This document shows, piece by piece, positions 42,259 through 50,827 of a stretch of DNA of 64,000 nt (position 1 is the stretch's first letter; each line of letters starts with the position of its first letter). The notes beneath the pieces are model-generated. The model worked only from the letters and a program-made list of their open reading frames with translations. It had not been told where the DNA came from and made no database searches. The stretch covers positions 23,436 to 87,435 of the forward strand of contig WRDO01000011.1 of assembly GCA_009779755.1 (NCBI GenBank). Direction: 5' to 3'. The stretch comes from Defluviitaleaceae bacterium (GTDB taxonomy: Bacteria > Bacillota > Clostridia > Lachnospirales > WQUN01). The translations under genes and the position numbers were made by a program.

Positions 42259-42997
42259 GCCTTTCGTATATACGCTGCTCGCCGTTTTGTTTTGGCTGTT
42301 GGTATGGGAAGCCGCCGCCGCTTGGATCGGCAGCACGGTGATCCTCGTACCGCCGCGCTTGGCGTTCGCCCGTTTATTCACATTGGCGCAGACGGCAGGC
42401 TTTTGGTTGAGTATCGGCACGAGTATGCGGCGGATCATGCTCGGGTTCCTGCTTGCGCTTGGCGCGGGCGTAATCATCGCCGTGGGCGCGTCGGTCAGCA
42501 AAATATTCAAGCACCTCATGCTTCCCTTTATTAACGTACTTAACGCGATGCCGTTGGCGTCCTTCGCGCTGATGGTCTTATTCCTTTTCGGCAGCCGTAA
42601 CCTCTCCATTGTCGTGCCCTTCATTATGGTGATGCCGATCGTATTCCATAACGTTTACAAGGGTATAACCAATACCGACCCCAAGCTGTTGGAAATGGCG
42701 CGCGTATTCGACGTCCCTTTTTGGAAGCGCGTTTATTACATCTACGCGAAATCCATCATGCCCTACCTGCTTTCCGCTGCCAGTATCGGTATCGGTTTCG
42801 CGTGGAAGTCGGGTATTTCGGCGGAGCTTATCGGTAATGCGTCGGGCACCATCGGGCGGGAGCTGCACAGCGCGCGCAACTTTTTCCTGATGGTTGACCT
42901 GTACGCGTGGACGATCGCCATCGTTTTGTTGAGCTACGCCATCGACCGCGCCTTTCGGTTTATCTATGAAAAATGGAAGGGGCATACGCCGTCATGA
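42233..42997 (+). CDS. ABC transporter permease (SsuC/ThiX type)
   Basis: A 254-residue inner-membrane permease of the binding-protein-dependent type, with about six helices (YTLLAVLFWLLVWEAAAAW, IMLGFLLALGAGVIIAVGA and others) and the EAA-loop segment EMARVFDVPFWKRVYYIYAKSIMPY. It overlaps the binding-protein gene and couples to the ATPase gene by ATGA. The three genes form one importer. Confidence 0.92.
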   Translation: MKISSSYRRPFVYTLLAVLFWLLVWEAAAAWIGSTVILVPPRLAFARLFTLAQTAGFWLSIGTSMRRIMLGFLLALGAGVIIAVGASVSKIFKHLMLPFINVLNAMPLASFALMVLFLFGSRNLSIVVPFIMVMPIVFHNVYKGITNTDPKLLEMARVFDVPFWKRVYYIYAKSIMPYLLSAASIGIGFAWKSGISAELIGNASGTIGRELHSARNFFLMVDLYAWTIAIVLLSYAIDRAFRFIYEKWKGHTPS

Positions 42998-43584
42998 CCC
43001 CCATCGTATTAAATAATATTGTTAAATCCTACGGCACCCCATCCAAGCCCGTATTGGAAAACATATCCCTTACCCTCCCCCCCGGCATCACTTGCCTGAT
43101 GGGCCCGTCGGGTATCGGCAAGACGACCCTTGCCGGCATCGCGGCAGGGCTTATATCCCCCGACGACGGAACGGTCACGGGTCGCGAAGGTAAAAAAGTC
43201 GCTTTCCTGTTCCAAGAAGACCGCTTGCTCGAATGGGAAACCGCGTTGACCAACGTCCTTTTCGTCACGCCAAACGCTAAGGAATTTGCCGCCCAAGCCC
43301 AAAAGCTCTTAATCCAAGCAGGCTTGGCCGACGCCATCAATCAAAAAACCGCCGAACTTTCCGGCGGTATGAAACGCCGCGTCGCCCTTTGCCGTACCTT
43401 GATCGTAAACCGCGATATTATTATCTTGGACGAACCCTTTAAGGGACTGGATGAAAAAATCAAACCCGCCATCATCGAAATAGTGAAATCCCATGCCTCC
43501 CCCGAAAACCCCAAGATCATCCTTTGCATTACGCATGATCACACGGAAGCGGAGGCGCTGGGCGGGCAGCTGATACGAATGTAA
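42994..43584 (+). CDS. ABC transporter ATP-binding protein (SsuB/ThiZ type)
   Basis: A 196-residue ATPase, a little short for the family (about 240). Walker A MGPSGIGKTT, Q-loop FLFQEDRLLEWETALTNV, signature ELSGGMKRRVALCRTL, Walker B IIILDEPFKGLD, H-loop ITHDHTEAEALG. ATG 42994 overlaps the permease stop (ATGA). The Q-loop 'EDRLLEW' is characteristic of nitrate/sulfonate/taurine importers. Shortness is at the C-terminal tail. Confidence 0.93.
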   Translation: MTPIVLNNIVKSYGTPSKPVLENISLTLPPGITCLMGPSGIGKTTLAGIAAGLISPDDGTVTGREGKKVAFLFQEDRLLEWETALTNVLFVTPNAKEFAAQAQKLLIQAGLADAINQKTAELSGGMKRRVALCRTLIVNRDIIILDEPFKGLDEKIKPAIIEIVKSHASPENPKIILCITHDHTEAEALGGQLIRM

Positions 43585-43643
43585 TCCCGGGGGACGACGG
43601 TGCGGAGGGATGTGACGTGCGCTTACTGAAATCGGGTGATATG

Positions 43644-44321
43644 CTATTGATTTGCATATTTCAAAGTCCACGGGCAAGCTATCATACATTTTAACGCGCA
43701 ACAACATTTTGATACATCAACTAATGATTCTCGCCCCCCGCCAATATCCCATGTGTTTCCATGTATGGCTTTAGTCGGGCAATTTTTAACACATTCGTCA
43801 CAAGTGCCGCATTGAAGGATAATGACAGGACGATTTTCAGTTGTAACAGGCATGTTTGTTAATACAGAACACATGCAAAAAGCACAACCATATTCTTTTG
43901 TTATGAACAGATTATTTTTGCCAATAAATCCCATTCCGGCAATGCGAGCTATCGATTTTTGCGGTAAAATACTAACGCCTTGTGTTAAATTTGGGTTAAT
44001 ATATGCACGTTCTATATATCCATTTTCCGCATTGCTTTTTTCCGATTGTGAATGTGCGTTATATCCTTTTTGTCTTATATAATCCGCAAGCCAATCTGCC
44101 AATGCTTCTACATTATGCTCTTTTAATAAATATTCATCTTTTTCAACAGGGGGTATTCCATTTTGTATAACATCAATAATATATTTTTTAGATAAAGCCA
44201 TACAAAAAATTATAGCTTTATCTAAACCCATCGTTTGCGTTTTTGGGAAAGTGGTTATGTCAACAAATTTCACAATATCTGCGCCACGTTTTACTAATTC
44301 ACTTCTTATTTTTTCGTTCAT
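43644..44321 (-). CDS. QueG-like 4Fe-4S protein (epoxyqueuosine reductase family, short)
   Basis: A 225-residue protein with the ferredoxin-like Cys sets of the QueG family: CAFCMCSV, CGTCDECVKNCPTKAI and CCCALKCMIACPW. The upstream part (IARIAGMGFIGKNNLFITKEYG) matches the cobalamin-binding DUF1730-like region but is short, and QueG is usually about 350-380 residues, so this is a reduced homologue. The gene is AT-rich and stands at the start of an accessory stretch, no queuosine genes adjacent. Likely a redox enzyme with two iron-sulfur clusters; QueG activity itself is doubtful. Confidence 0.8.
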   Translation of the reverse strand: MNEKIRSELVKRGADIVKFVDITTFPKTQTMGLDKAIIFCMALSKKYIIDVIQNGIPPVEKDEYLLKEHNVEALADWLADYIRQKGYNAHSQSEKSNAENGYIERAYINPNLTQGVSILPQKSIARIAGMGFIGKNNLFITKEYGCAFCMCSVLTNMPVTTENRPVIILQCGTCDECVKNCPTKAIHGNTWDIGGGRESLVDVSKCCCALKCMIACPWTLKYANQ

Positions 44322-44379
44322 ATTTTACACCCAATTATTGTGTTATAAAGGGGCTTAAGAGACAGGCTCCTTGAAAATG

Positions 44380-44763
44380 TTACCATACCCACAGAACATC
44401 ATATTTTTGGATATTTTCGTCCCCGGTGATTATGGTCATGCCTTCCGAAAGCGCAGTAGCAATGATTATGCCGTCAAATGGGTCACGGTGGAACAATGGA
44501 AGTGAATTAAATATTTCAATGTATCGCGGGTCTACGCCTATACGACCTATTCCAATAACGCTCATTTTAGAGGTTATCCCTGATATTCCCATTGACAACG
44601 GCAATTTTCCAATGCGATTTTTTATAGCGATTTCCCACAACGAAGTAATGCTGATAAACTTGTGCAAACTTTTGTCAGACAAGATTTCCTTTGCATTTTG
44701 TGATAATTTCTTGGGTTCAAACATCATCCATAATAATGCGTGCGTATCAACAAGATAATTCAT
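44380..44763 (-). CDS. PIN-domain toxin (VapC-like)
   Basis: A 127-residue PIN-fold RNase. Acidic residues: Asp in YLVDTHALLWM (residue 6), Glu in SLWEIAIKNR (about 43), Asp in HRDPFDGII (about 95) and Asp in TGDENIQKYDV. Target class is probably tRNA or mRNA, by analogy with VapC. It starts at the last base of the antitoxin stop (TGATG) and so is translationally coupled to the antitoxin, the normal arrangement of type II toxin-antitoxin operons. AT-rich. Confidence 0.88.
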   Translation of the reverse strand: MNYLVDTHALLWMMFEPKKLSQNAKEILSDKSLHKFISITSLWEIAIKNRIGKLPLSMGISGITSKMSVIGIGRIGVDPRYIEIFNSLPLFHRDPFDGIIIATALSEGMTIITGDENIQKYDVLWVW

Positions 44764-45053
44764 CAGTACATATACTCCTTCAAATCATCTAATGGTGCGT
44801 TGAAGTCATCGGGAACAGTTGCTTCACCTTCCCATAAACCCAATGCTGATTTGCTTGGGTCTGCTTTTTGCATGATGATAGGACTATTGCAAAAATCCAT
44901 CTGAGAAATCTGTTCATTTGACTTCTGCGCACCTTCTGCAAGAAAGTCCAAAACAGTTACAACAACTTGACAACCCTTGGGAATGGCTACCGGTTCATAA
45001 GGTATAAAAAGCCCATCATCGTAATATGCTCGGTATGCTTTTACAGCTTGCAT
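44763..45053 (-). CDS. Antitoxin of the PIN-domain pair
   Basis: A 96-residue protein: MQAVKAYRAYYDDGLFIPYEPVAIPKGCQVVVTV and a long acidic, less ordered C-terminus (DFNAPLDDLKEYMY) that would wrap the toxin. The N-terminal 40 residues resemble the short DUF104/SpoVT-AbrB-like beta fold of VapB-type antitoxins. ATG 45053 follows AAGGAGGATGAGT, an excellent site; the longer open frame is not used. It precedes the toxin by overlap. Exact antitoxin family not decided. Confidence 0.75.
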   Translation of the reverse strand: MQAVKAYRAYYDDGLFIPYEPVAIPKGCQVVVTVLDFLAEGAQKSNEQISQMDFCNSPIIMQKADPSKSALGLWEGEATVPDDFNAPLDDLKEYMY

Positions 45054-45100
45054 ACTCATCCTCCTTGAAAATTTAATGTTGCGCACTTATACACCAAATG

Positions 45101-45120
45101 ACGAATCGCTTGCGATTCGT
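45101..45120. repeat. 20-bp palindrome upstream of the toxin-antitoxin pair
   Basis: ACGAATCGC-TT-GCGATTCGT, perfect 9-bp arms, 48 bp upstream of the antitoxin ATG. It may be an operator or a small hairpin; the rest of the 194-bp gap (45054-45247) holds a G/C-rich tract and no gene. Confidence 0.5.
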
Positions 45121-45247
45121 GCCTTGGCAGGGCCGGTGCGGTGCGCCCGCCGGGGGCTTCTGTGCCTATTGGAACAGAATGGAAGCCAATGTTGAATTCA
45201 TCATAACAGAAGAAAATGTTTATTAGTGGAACAAAAGAATCAATAGC

Positions 45248-45712
45248 TTACCTATAAACACCAACTTTTTTGTCGAAAAAATCATTTATCATATCTGTGT
45301 GTTGCTGTGCAAACAAAGTAGGGAGATTATGCCTATTAAAATATTGCAAATCATATGTTTCGTTATTATCGATGTTTAATGTGCCACCTATAACATTTGC
45401 TCTAAACGCATAACAAATAGTTTGTGCCTTGTCACCGTTATGGTATTCAAAAAAGTATTTTGAATAAACTCCGATTAAATTTTCAATTTTTATATCAAGC
45501 CCGGTTTCTTCTTTTACTTCCCGTATAGCCGCTTCTTCAATAGATTCACCTATTTCTACAATTCCACCCGGTATGCCCCATATATCATCTTCTTTGTTCC
45601 GTTTTTGTAATAAAATTTCATTATTTTCATTGACAATACAAGCACCCGAACAATTAAGAAATATTTTTTCATGCCCCACTTTGCCGCGTATCCATTTAAT
45701 ATAGTCGCCCAT
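45248..45712 (-). CDS. NUDIX hydrolase
   Basis: A 154-residue NUDIX hydrolase. The box G-x5-E-x7-R-E-x-x-E-E-x-G is complete (GGIVEIGESIEEAAIREVKEETG, split over residues about 59-80 of this protein). Before it, EILLQKRNKEDDIWGIPGG is typical of MutT-like members. Start ATG 45712 follows GGAGGCAAAC; the longer frame is out. Located in the AT-rich accessory stretch. Substrate (dNTP, sugar nucleotide or other) unknown. Confidence 0.88.
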   Translation of the reverse strand: MGDYIKWIRGKVGHEKIFLNCSGACIVNENNEILLQKRNKEDDIWGIPGGIVEIGESIEEAAIREVKEETGLDIKIENLIGVYSKYFFEYHNGDKAQTICYAFRANVIGGTLNIDNNETYDLQYFNRHNLPTLFAQQHTDMINDFFDKKVGVYR

Positions 45713-45740
45713 ATGGTTTGCCTCCGAAAATATAAGAGAT

Positions 45741-45838
45741 TGTGTCAAAACCCCAAATCGGACATTTTTTTATTTTATTTTTACGTGTTTTTTCGTCCTT
45801 ATTTAATTTTTGCGAATGAAAAATGACGTTTTTACACA
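45741..45838. repeat. 98-bp AT-rich segment bounded by inverted repeats
   Basis: TGTGTCAAAA at 45741-45750 and TTTTTACACA at 45829-45838 pair at 9 of 10 positions. The interior is T-rich and non-coding. No target duplication is clear. Possibly a small mobile-element remnant. Confidence 0.3.
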
Positions 45839-45982
45839 GCCTGATAAATTATGTTCGCCCTTGATTTCTTGTCGTTACATTATATCACAGGAATAACCAT
45901 GTTCAAAAATTGCTTTCGCAAACCCCTTAGCAAACCTCCAATCACTCCAATTACATAAATTCATCATTTTTTTATAATCCTT

Positions 45983-46133
45983 TTAAGCGATTAAAAAACA
46001 GTCTACGAGAGCATCATCAAGAGAATCGAAGTTGGACAGAATCCTACGAAGTCTGCACTTTAACCACGCCCAGAACTTTTCAATGGGATTTAAGTCAGGC
46101 TAAAATGGCGGTTGCTGTTGGGCAGTAATGAAA
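45983..46133 (-). pseudogene. IS630-family transposase remnant (C-terminal end)
   Basis: On the minus strand a frame reads PPF, a stop, then PDLNPIEKFWAWLKCRLR and SNFDSLDDALVDCFLIA before a final stop. This is the terminal part of an IS630/Tc1-mariner-type DDE transposase, with the last acidic residue in NPIEKFW. It is interrupted by an in-frame TAG and has no upstream part, so it is inactive debris. It sits in a 469-bp gene-free gap between the NUDIX and S66 genes. Confidence 0.8.
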
Positions 46134-46161
46134 AGCAGATACTTCGGGGGTATCCGCTTTT
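46131..46161 (-). terminator. Hairpin after the S66 peptidase gene
   Basis: AAAAGCAGATA (46131-46141) pairs with TATCCGCTTTT (46151-46161) with one mismatch. A short T-run follows on the minus strand. Confidence 0.45.
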
Positions 46162-46181
46162 GATGTATGAAGATGACGCTA

Positions 46182-47192
46182 TTATCTATGTTGCTGTGTC
46201 ACCACTGCTTTGCCGTTATGATATTCCACTTTGCCGTATGCTCCGTTAATTACTTGAATACGTGGGGCTGTATGACCTATGTCGGCATCGTAAATAACAG
46301 GAATGTTTAAGTTTGCAAGCCCACTGCTTAGGGCATCAAGCAGGGTAAAATCATCGGGAAAATCATCATCGTCTGCCAAATTTCCCGGCCGTCCGAGCAG
46401 AATGCCATTGCAATACTTAAACCAACCATTCTCACGCATTTGCCAAAGAGTACGGTAAATTTTTCCTGTCCACAATTCGTTGCTTTCCAACGTCCATATA
46501 AAGCCGTCATTCTTATATTTTTCTAAGAAGTCCGGCACAGGGGCAAACCTTGTGCCAATCAGATTACATAACACATCCATGCAACCACCAATCATACGCC
46601 CCTCAAAGGTATGGCTTTCCTTGCCGTCCAGAGCTTTCCACACAGTCGTTTCTATTTTCCGCGTTTCATCAAAAAAGACGTAAGAATCTGAACTTCTTTG
46701 GATTATTTCATTGTTTGACATCGCCTCGAACGCCGTTAAATTAAATTTGTCAACGACAGCAAGCCCCATGTCTATAAACTGCGAGCCATGTATAGTGGCA
46801 AAGTCACAACACAGAGTTAGCGAAAATGTAAGCCCTGTAATGTCGGAGTATCCGCAAATCCACTTGGGCGGTAGCTTCGCCAGTCGGGAAAAATCCAAAT
46901 GCGGCAACATATCCATCAAAAACTGGCCGCCCCAAGGCGGCATAATCACGGCTACATCCGGGTTTTCATATAGGCTCATAAATTCAAAAGCCCGCGTTTT
47001 TGCGTCAGCACTAACAAATTTAGCATCGTTGCGCACAGATGGCGTTTCAATACTTTCATATCCAAGTTCACGCATTTTTATGTGGGCATTGTTCATTCTT
47101 GCTTGACCGATTTCATCTTCACCATCAACGCCGGCTGACGGCGCACAAACTCCTATCGTGTCATTTTTTTGTAATAATTTCGGAAATCTCAT
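46182..47192 (-). CDS. S66 family LD-carboxypeptidase-like protein (MccF/LdcA)
   Basis: A 336-residue cytosolic serine peptidase of family S66. N-terminal GVCAPSAGVD, then PPWGGQFLMDMLPHLDF, catalytic Ser in CGYSDITGL (about residue 116), Glu in WTLESNELWTG (about 235) and His in ADIGHTAPRI (about 305). Relatives cleave murein LD-peptides or microcin C-like conjugates. The subgroup with MRFPKLLQKNDTIG at the N-terminus is of the MccF-like type. A 180-bp leader with no clear regulator lies upstream. Confidence 0.9.
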   Translation of the reverse strand: MRFPKLLQKNDTIGVCAPSAGVDGEDEIGQARMNNAHIKMRELGYESIETPSVRNDAKFVSADAKTRAFEFMSLYENPDVAVIMPPWGGQFLMDMLPHLDFSRLAKLPPKWICGYSDITGLTFSLTLCCDFATIHGSQFIDMGLAVVDKFNLTAFEAMSNNEIIQRSSDSYVFFDETRKIETTVWKALDGKESHTFEGRMIGGCMDVLCNLIGTRFAPVPDFLEKYKNDGFIWTLESNELWTGKIYRTLWQMRENGWFKYCNGILLGRPGNLADDDDFPDDFTLLDALSSGLANLNIPVIYDADIGHTAPRIQVINGAYGKVEYHNGKAVVTQQHR

Positions 47193-47381
47193 TCTTTCAC
47201 TCCCTTGGTTTTGTCTTTTTAGCCCTCGGCAGAGCCCACCGACACTTTATTCGCTTGCGCCGATTACGCAAACCCACTCCGATAATTGTACCACTGGCAA
47301 GGCGGATAATGATACGGAAAAAATAATTATATTTATGTTTTCTTGTGGACATTCAAAAGACCTGTGAACGGGGGGGGCATG

Positions 47382-47409
47382 AAAAAACCGCCTTCAACCG
47401 AAAGCGGTT
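47382..47409 (-). terminator. Rho-independent terminator
   Basis: Minus strand stem AACCGC/GCGGTT with a 12-nt loop, followed by TTTTTT (47387-47382). It ends transcripts from the deacetylase side. Confidence 0.75.
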
Positions 47410-47560
47410 CTCCTATGTAGGCAAGCCAGACCAAAAGGCCGGGGGTGTTGGCTTGCCAACGCCAAACGTGAAGGGTACTGAGGGGGCGACCCTCCACAGG
47501 CGGGGTAAGGGTACAGCAGTAAGTACAAGTCGTCAACGCTTTTTGCGTAGTGTGTAAATA
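47382..47560 (-). ncRNA. Candidate structured RNA or structured 3' region ending in a terminator
   Basis: The 375-bp gap between S66 and the deacetylase (47193-47567) holds a stretch with successive hairpins on the minus strand: GAGGG/CCCTC (47480-47494), a 9-bp stem GGCAAGCCA/TGGCTTGCC (47420-47428 with 47449-47457), and AACCGC/GCGGTT (47386-47409) followed by six T, a good terminator. No convincing reading frame is present. It may be the 3' UTR of the deacetylase or a leader or RNA gene. Not recognised as a known riboswitch. Confidence 0.4.
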
Positions 47561-47567
47561 TTTCCAA

Positions 47568-48965
47568 TTAACGTATGCGTATCCCGTTGTAACGTTTACC
47601 CGGTTCGATATCGCCATAGTGTTCGATAATCAGTTCCGACGCGGTCACCAACTCGAATCCGTCGGCGATCAGACGTGGAATCAATTTTTCCATAGCCTGT
47701 ACCGTACTGAGGTATATATCGTGCAGCACAACGATGGAACCGTCGCGGGCCTGGTTCATGATCCACTGATAAATAAAATCGGGACTTTGGTGGTTTTCGC
47801 GCCAGTCCTGCGGGTCTATGGACCACATGAGGATGCCGTAGCCGAGTTCCGCCGCTACGGATTCCAACTGGCTGTTTATATCGCCGAAGGGGGGTCTGAA
47901 TAAGGGCGTACGCGTACCCGTGACGGCATAAATCGCATCATCGGTATTGCGTATTGCATCAATTGCGTTGGCGCGGCTTTGGTTGGTCATGTTGGTATGG
48001 TTCCAAGAATGACCAATAATTTCATTCCCACCCGCAACCGCGCGGAGTATCGTGTTTTCCCAATTTTTTACGCGGTTACCCAATACGCAAAACGTCGCGC
48101 GTGCGTTGTGTTGTTCCAATATATCCAAAATCATCCCGGTAAATACGCTGGGGCCGTCGTCGAAGGTCAGCGCAATCATCGGGCGCCGCGGGACGTCGGC
48201 GGGTTCGGGTTCGGGGAGGTAATCGAGGATGGAGTCATGGTTTGTTGAATGGGCGTGTGTATCTGTAAATATTTCGTTTTGCCTGGGGGTAGGTTCGGGG
48301 ATGGGCAGATACGGAGCTTCAATCGGGGTCGGGGGGAAGTCCGGGGTCCCCGCAAGCAGGAACGCCGCGCCCAACGCTTCGTAGGGTAATACAAAACGGA
48401 AATCGCCTTCAAAGCCGGGCAGGAAGCGCCCCGTGTTGATCGGCACCGCCAACCCTCCGTCCGTCAGGTAAACACCGGTAAGCCAGGAAGGGGACATATC
48501 ATATAAATAGGGTTCCGCTTGGGGCGAACGTTCCGTAATTTGGTCCCGAAGTTTCGAAAGGATCGGTCCGGCTTGGGCGTAGTCGAGTATTTCCCATGGC
48601 GCGACGAATGTGCCCGTTTCTTTGTTTATATTCAGGCTTTCCGTCAAAACCGTATCGCCGAGCGTACCCCGCATCGCGACTCCGATAAATTGTTCGCCTT
48701 CAAAAGTAAAGGAAAAACCCAACCGCACATCGCCGCGCATCGTTTCGCTGAGCGCACCGTTTTGCACAAGCATCGGAACATACAGGTTATCCACCCAATC
48801 GCGCAGCATCGTGTCGATCGCGGCGGAAGTCGGGGGGATCACCACGTCGATATAAAACGTACCCGCACCGGCAACACCCTCGTTTGACGGGTCGGCAATG
48901 GCGCAGGTCGTTAATAAAACCATAAAGAGAAGCGCAGAAATGATACAGATTGTTAATTGTCTCAT
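47568..48965 (-). CDS. Polysaccharide deacetylase with N-terminal DUF3298-like domain (PdaC-like)
   Basis: A 465-residue secreted protein. Signal peptide MRQLTICIISALLFMVLLTT; residues about 35-235 resemble the DUF4163/DUF3298 (RsiV-like) region of PdaC; residues about 265-450 are a NodB deacetylase with ALTFDDGP (metal Asp), GHSWNHTNMT (metal His pair), RPPFGD and IVVLHDIY. Such enzymes N-deacetylate peptidoglycan or wall glycans and lower lysozyme sensitivity. GGGGGG precedes ATG 48965. Cleavage after TTCAIA could also suggest a lipobox-like Cys at residue 21. Confidence 0.9.
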   Translation of the reverse strand: MRQLTICIISALLFMVLLTTCAIADPSNEGVAGAGTFYIDVVIPPTSAAIDTMLRDWVDNLYVPMLVQNGALSETMRGDVRLGFSFTFEGEQFIGVAMRGTLGDTVLTESLNINKETGTFVAPWEILDYAQAGPILSKLRDQITERSPQAEPYLYDMSPSWLTGVYLTDGGLAVPINTGRFLPGFEGDFRFVLPYEALGAAFLLAGTPDFPPTPIEAPYLPIPEPTPRQNEIFTDTHAHSTNHDSILDYLPEPEPADVPRRPMIALTFDDGPSVFTGMILDILEQHNARATFCVLGNRVKNWENTILRAVAGGNEIIGHSWNHTNMTNQSRANAIDAIRNTDDAIYAVTGTRTPLFRPPFGDINSQLESVAAELGYGILMWSIDPQDWRENHQSPDFIYQWIMNQARDGSIVVLHDIYLSTVQAMEKLIPRLIADGFELVTASELIIEHYGDIEPGKRYNGIRIR

Positions 48966-49023
48966 TACACGCCCCCCATCCTATTTAATTCTATGTACCT
49001 TGTCGAAAAGTATACCCCGTACG

Positions 49024-49064
49024 ACAAAAAAGGACAAGCCCCAAAATCGGGAATTGTCCTTTTA
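49024..49064 (-). terminator. Terminator after rpmE
   Basis: Minus strand AAGGACAA (49061-49054) pairs with TTGTCCTT (49037-49030), loop 16 nt, followed by a T-run (49031-49025). Confidence 0.85.
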
Positions 49065-49083
49065 TTGTAATGTTTTGGTTTTT

Positions 49084-49287
49084 TTAGTCTATTTTGTATT
49101 TCTTCTTGAAACGTTCCACGCGTCCGCCTGCTTCGATCATTAGCTTTTGGCTGCCCGTATAGAAGGGATGGCATTTTGAACAGACTTCTACGTGTATGTT
49201 TTCCTTGGTAGAGCCCGTTACGAACTCATTGCCGCAGTTGCATCGCACTTTCGCTTGGAAATAGTTCGGATGGATAGCCGCTTTCAT
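49084..49287 (-). CDS. rpmE: Ribosomal protein bL31
   Basis: A 67-residue protein of the zinc-binding (C+) L31 type: [20 protein letters not shown] with Cys pair CNC, then [12 protein letters not shown]. The Cys set shows it is the zinc-replete form. ATG 49287 follows AAAGGATGG; an in-frame ATG 12 nt upstream gives a few extra residues. Ends at a strong terminator. Part of the 50S subunit. Confidence 0.95.
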   Translation of the reverse strand: MKAAIHPNYFQAKVRCNCGNEFVTGSTKENIHVEVCSKCHPFYTGSQKLMIEAGGRVERFKKKYKID

Positions 49288-49335
49288 TCTTTTCACCATC
49301 CTTTCCGTGGGGAATCGCTTTACGCGTGATGTGCA

Positions 49336-50022
49336 CTATAGCATAGGAAGGTACAGCAATGCAAATCCTGACGCTTTATCAATAAATTCCCTGATCCGCG
49401 CGGCGGTGACGTATCGGTTGCGGGACGTATCTGCGGGGGGTTGGCCTTCGTATTGGGTGTACGCGGTATCGTTTTTAAACAAAATACTGTCGCGGATGGC
49501 GTTAACCTCTTCCGCCGTCACCCGCTCGGGGAAGGCGCGGGCTTCGGCAAGCGGCAACAGGCGCAGGATGCGTTCGCTTTCCGTTTCCTGATAGAGCTGT
49601 AAATCCAGCGCACCCATTTCGCGGTAGTAATTGCTGCCGTATACATTCGCGGCTTCTTTGGGGTGATTTTCACGGAAATCCTTCCAAAGGGTAAGATTGT
49701 TATACACATCCGTAAGTACGTGCATGATGTAGCCAAGGGCAAAATAATCATTCGGACAATCCAAGGAAACCTTTTTGATTTCGGCAAGCCATCTGTCGTT
49801 ATCGGTTATCCTACCCCATAGCTCCCCGGTCGGCGGGCAGAGGTGCGTGATTTTCTTTTCTTCGCCGATATCGCGGTGCGAGGCACCCGCAAGCCCCGTA
49901 CGGTAATGTATACCGTCGGGGGCAAGGTTGCCTAAGAGAAACGAGGCTGCATCCTTATCGGAAAGGTTTAATTCACACGCGACGATATCGGCTGCGCGCA
50001 GGTGCACAATAGGGAAGGACAT
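49336..50022 (-). CDS. Zinc-dependent phospholipase C family protein
   Basis: A 228-residue protein of the zinc-dependent PLC/S1-P1 nuclease-like family of clostridia. MSFPIVHLRAADIVACEL, FLLGNLAPDGIHYR and THLCPP carry Asp/His residues for metal; DYFALGYIMHVLTDVYNN matches the conserved H-x-x-x-D segment. GAAGGAGC precedes ATG 50022. No signal peptide, so cytosolic. Activity on lipids is assumed only from family naming. Confidence 0.85.
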   Translation of the reverse strand: MSFPIVHLRAADIVACELNLSDKDAASFLLGNLAPDGIHYRTGLAGASHRDIGEEKKITHLCPPTGELWGRITDNDRWLAEIKKVSLDCPNDYFALGYIMHVLTDVYNNLTLWKDFRENHPKEAANVYGSNYYREMGALDLQLYQETESERILRLLPLAEARAFPERVTAEEVNAIRDSILFKNDTAYTQYEGQPPADTSRNRYVTAARIREFIDKASGFALLYLPML

Positions 50023-50053
50023 GGAAACGGAAGCTCCTTCTTTAATGGATTGG

Positions 50054-50827
50054 TTACGGATACGAAACGGCGATTACCAACACCCGCGCATTACGGTCGC
50101 CACCGATGATACAGGTGGACAATACCAAAAAGCGACTTCCCTTCGGCTTCCCGAAAAAAGCCTCCGCCGCTTGTGCGTCGTTGAAATCAAGCGCGTATAC
50201 GTCATCCCAAGCGTCGGCCCGCCGCGCTTCGAAAATACGGTAAACCAATTCGTCGCCGTCCACCGTCGTGACGACGATTTCGTCGTGTTCATCCATAAAC
50301 ACGGGTTGCAAATAACTGGTCAGCATCGAAAACATGGAGCCGTCGCGCATGTTGTGGCCGTATAAGACGCTCACGGGTGTATGGAAGCCGTCCAAACAAC
50401 GGTAATCCATAAAAATCGAACCCGCCAAATGGTGGTCTCCGCCGAAGGTGGTATCCAAATACAATACGTTATCCGACCCGCGTACGATCGGATAGCTGAT
50501 CCCGACATCGGTGATTTCCATCCAACCCACGAAATCGGGGTTGATGTCGGTAAAGGCGCGCATGGATTCCGCTAGGGGGTTAACATATACCAACGGCGGG
50601 ATATTCGTTTGCGTCTCTGTCGGATCAACGGAATTACCCGCATACTCTTCCATATATGCGGGTAACGGTGTTGCTGTGACGATTTCGGACATTATTTCAC
50701 GCAGGAGCGCATATTCCGTCCTTGCGGCGGCATCGTATAACCTCCCGGACCATATAGCTCTTGCCGAGAAGGTAACCAAAGCCAATCCGACGATAAAAAG
50801 TATCGCGCAAAGCGTTTTTTTTACCAA
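50054..50827 (-). CDS. srtB: Class B sortase
   Basis: A 257-residue membrane transpeptidase. TM/signal helix near residues 6-20 (LCAILFIVGLALVTF), extracytoplasmic catalytic domain with His in VSVLYGHNMRDGSMF, Cys in VLSTCIIGGDRNARVLV and Arg about 7 residues on. The TTG start at 50827 has AGGGGAAATTACC upstream and overlaps the end of the giant adhesin gene by 7 bp, so the two are translationally coupled. The adhesin ends in an SPQTGD-type sorting signal, so it is the likely substrate. Class B sortases normally take NPQTN-type signals. Confidence 0.9.
   Translation of the reverse strand: MVKKTLCAILFIVGLALVTFSARAIWSGRLYDAAARTEYALLREIMSEIVTATPLPAYMEEYAGNSVDPTETQTNIPPLVYVNPLAESMRAFTDINPDFVGWMEITDVGISYPIVRGSDNVLYLDTTFGGDHHLAGSIFMDYRCLDGFHTPVSVLYGHNMRDGSMFSMLTSYLQPVFMDEHDEIVVTTVDGDELVYRIFEARRADAWDDVYALDFNDAQAAEAFFGKPKGSRFLVLSTCIIGGDRNARVLVIAVSYP

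Noticed and set aside
47333..47617. 94-codon open frame on the minus strand in the deacetylase-S66 gap
   Set aside because: It runs through several stable hairpins and a terminator, overlaps the deacetylase end and has no ribosome binding site or recognisable protein pattern.
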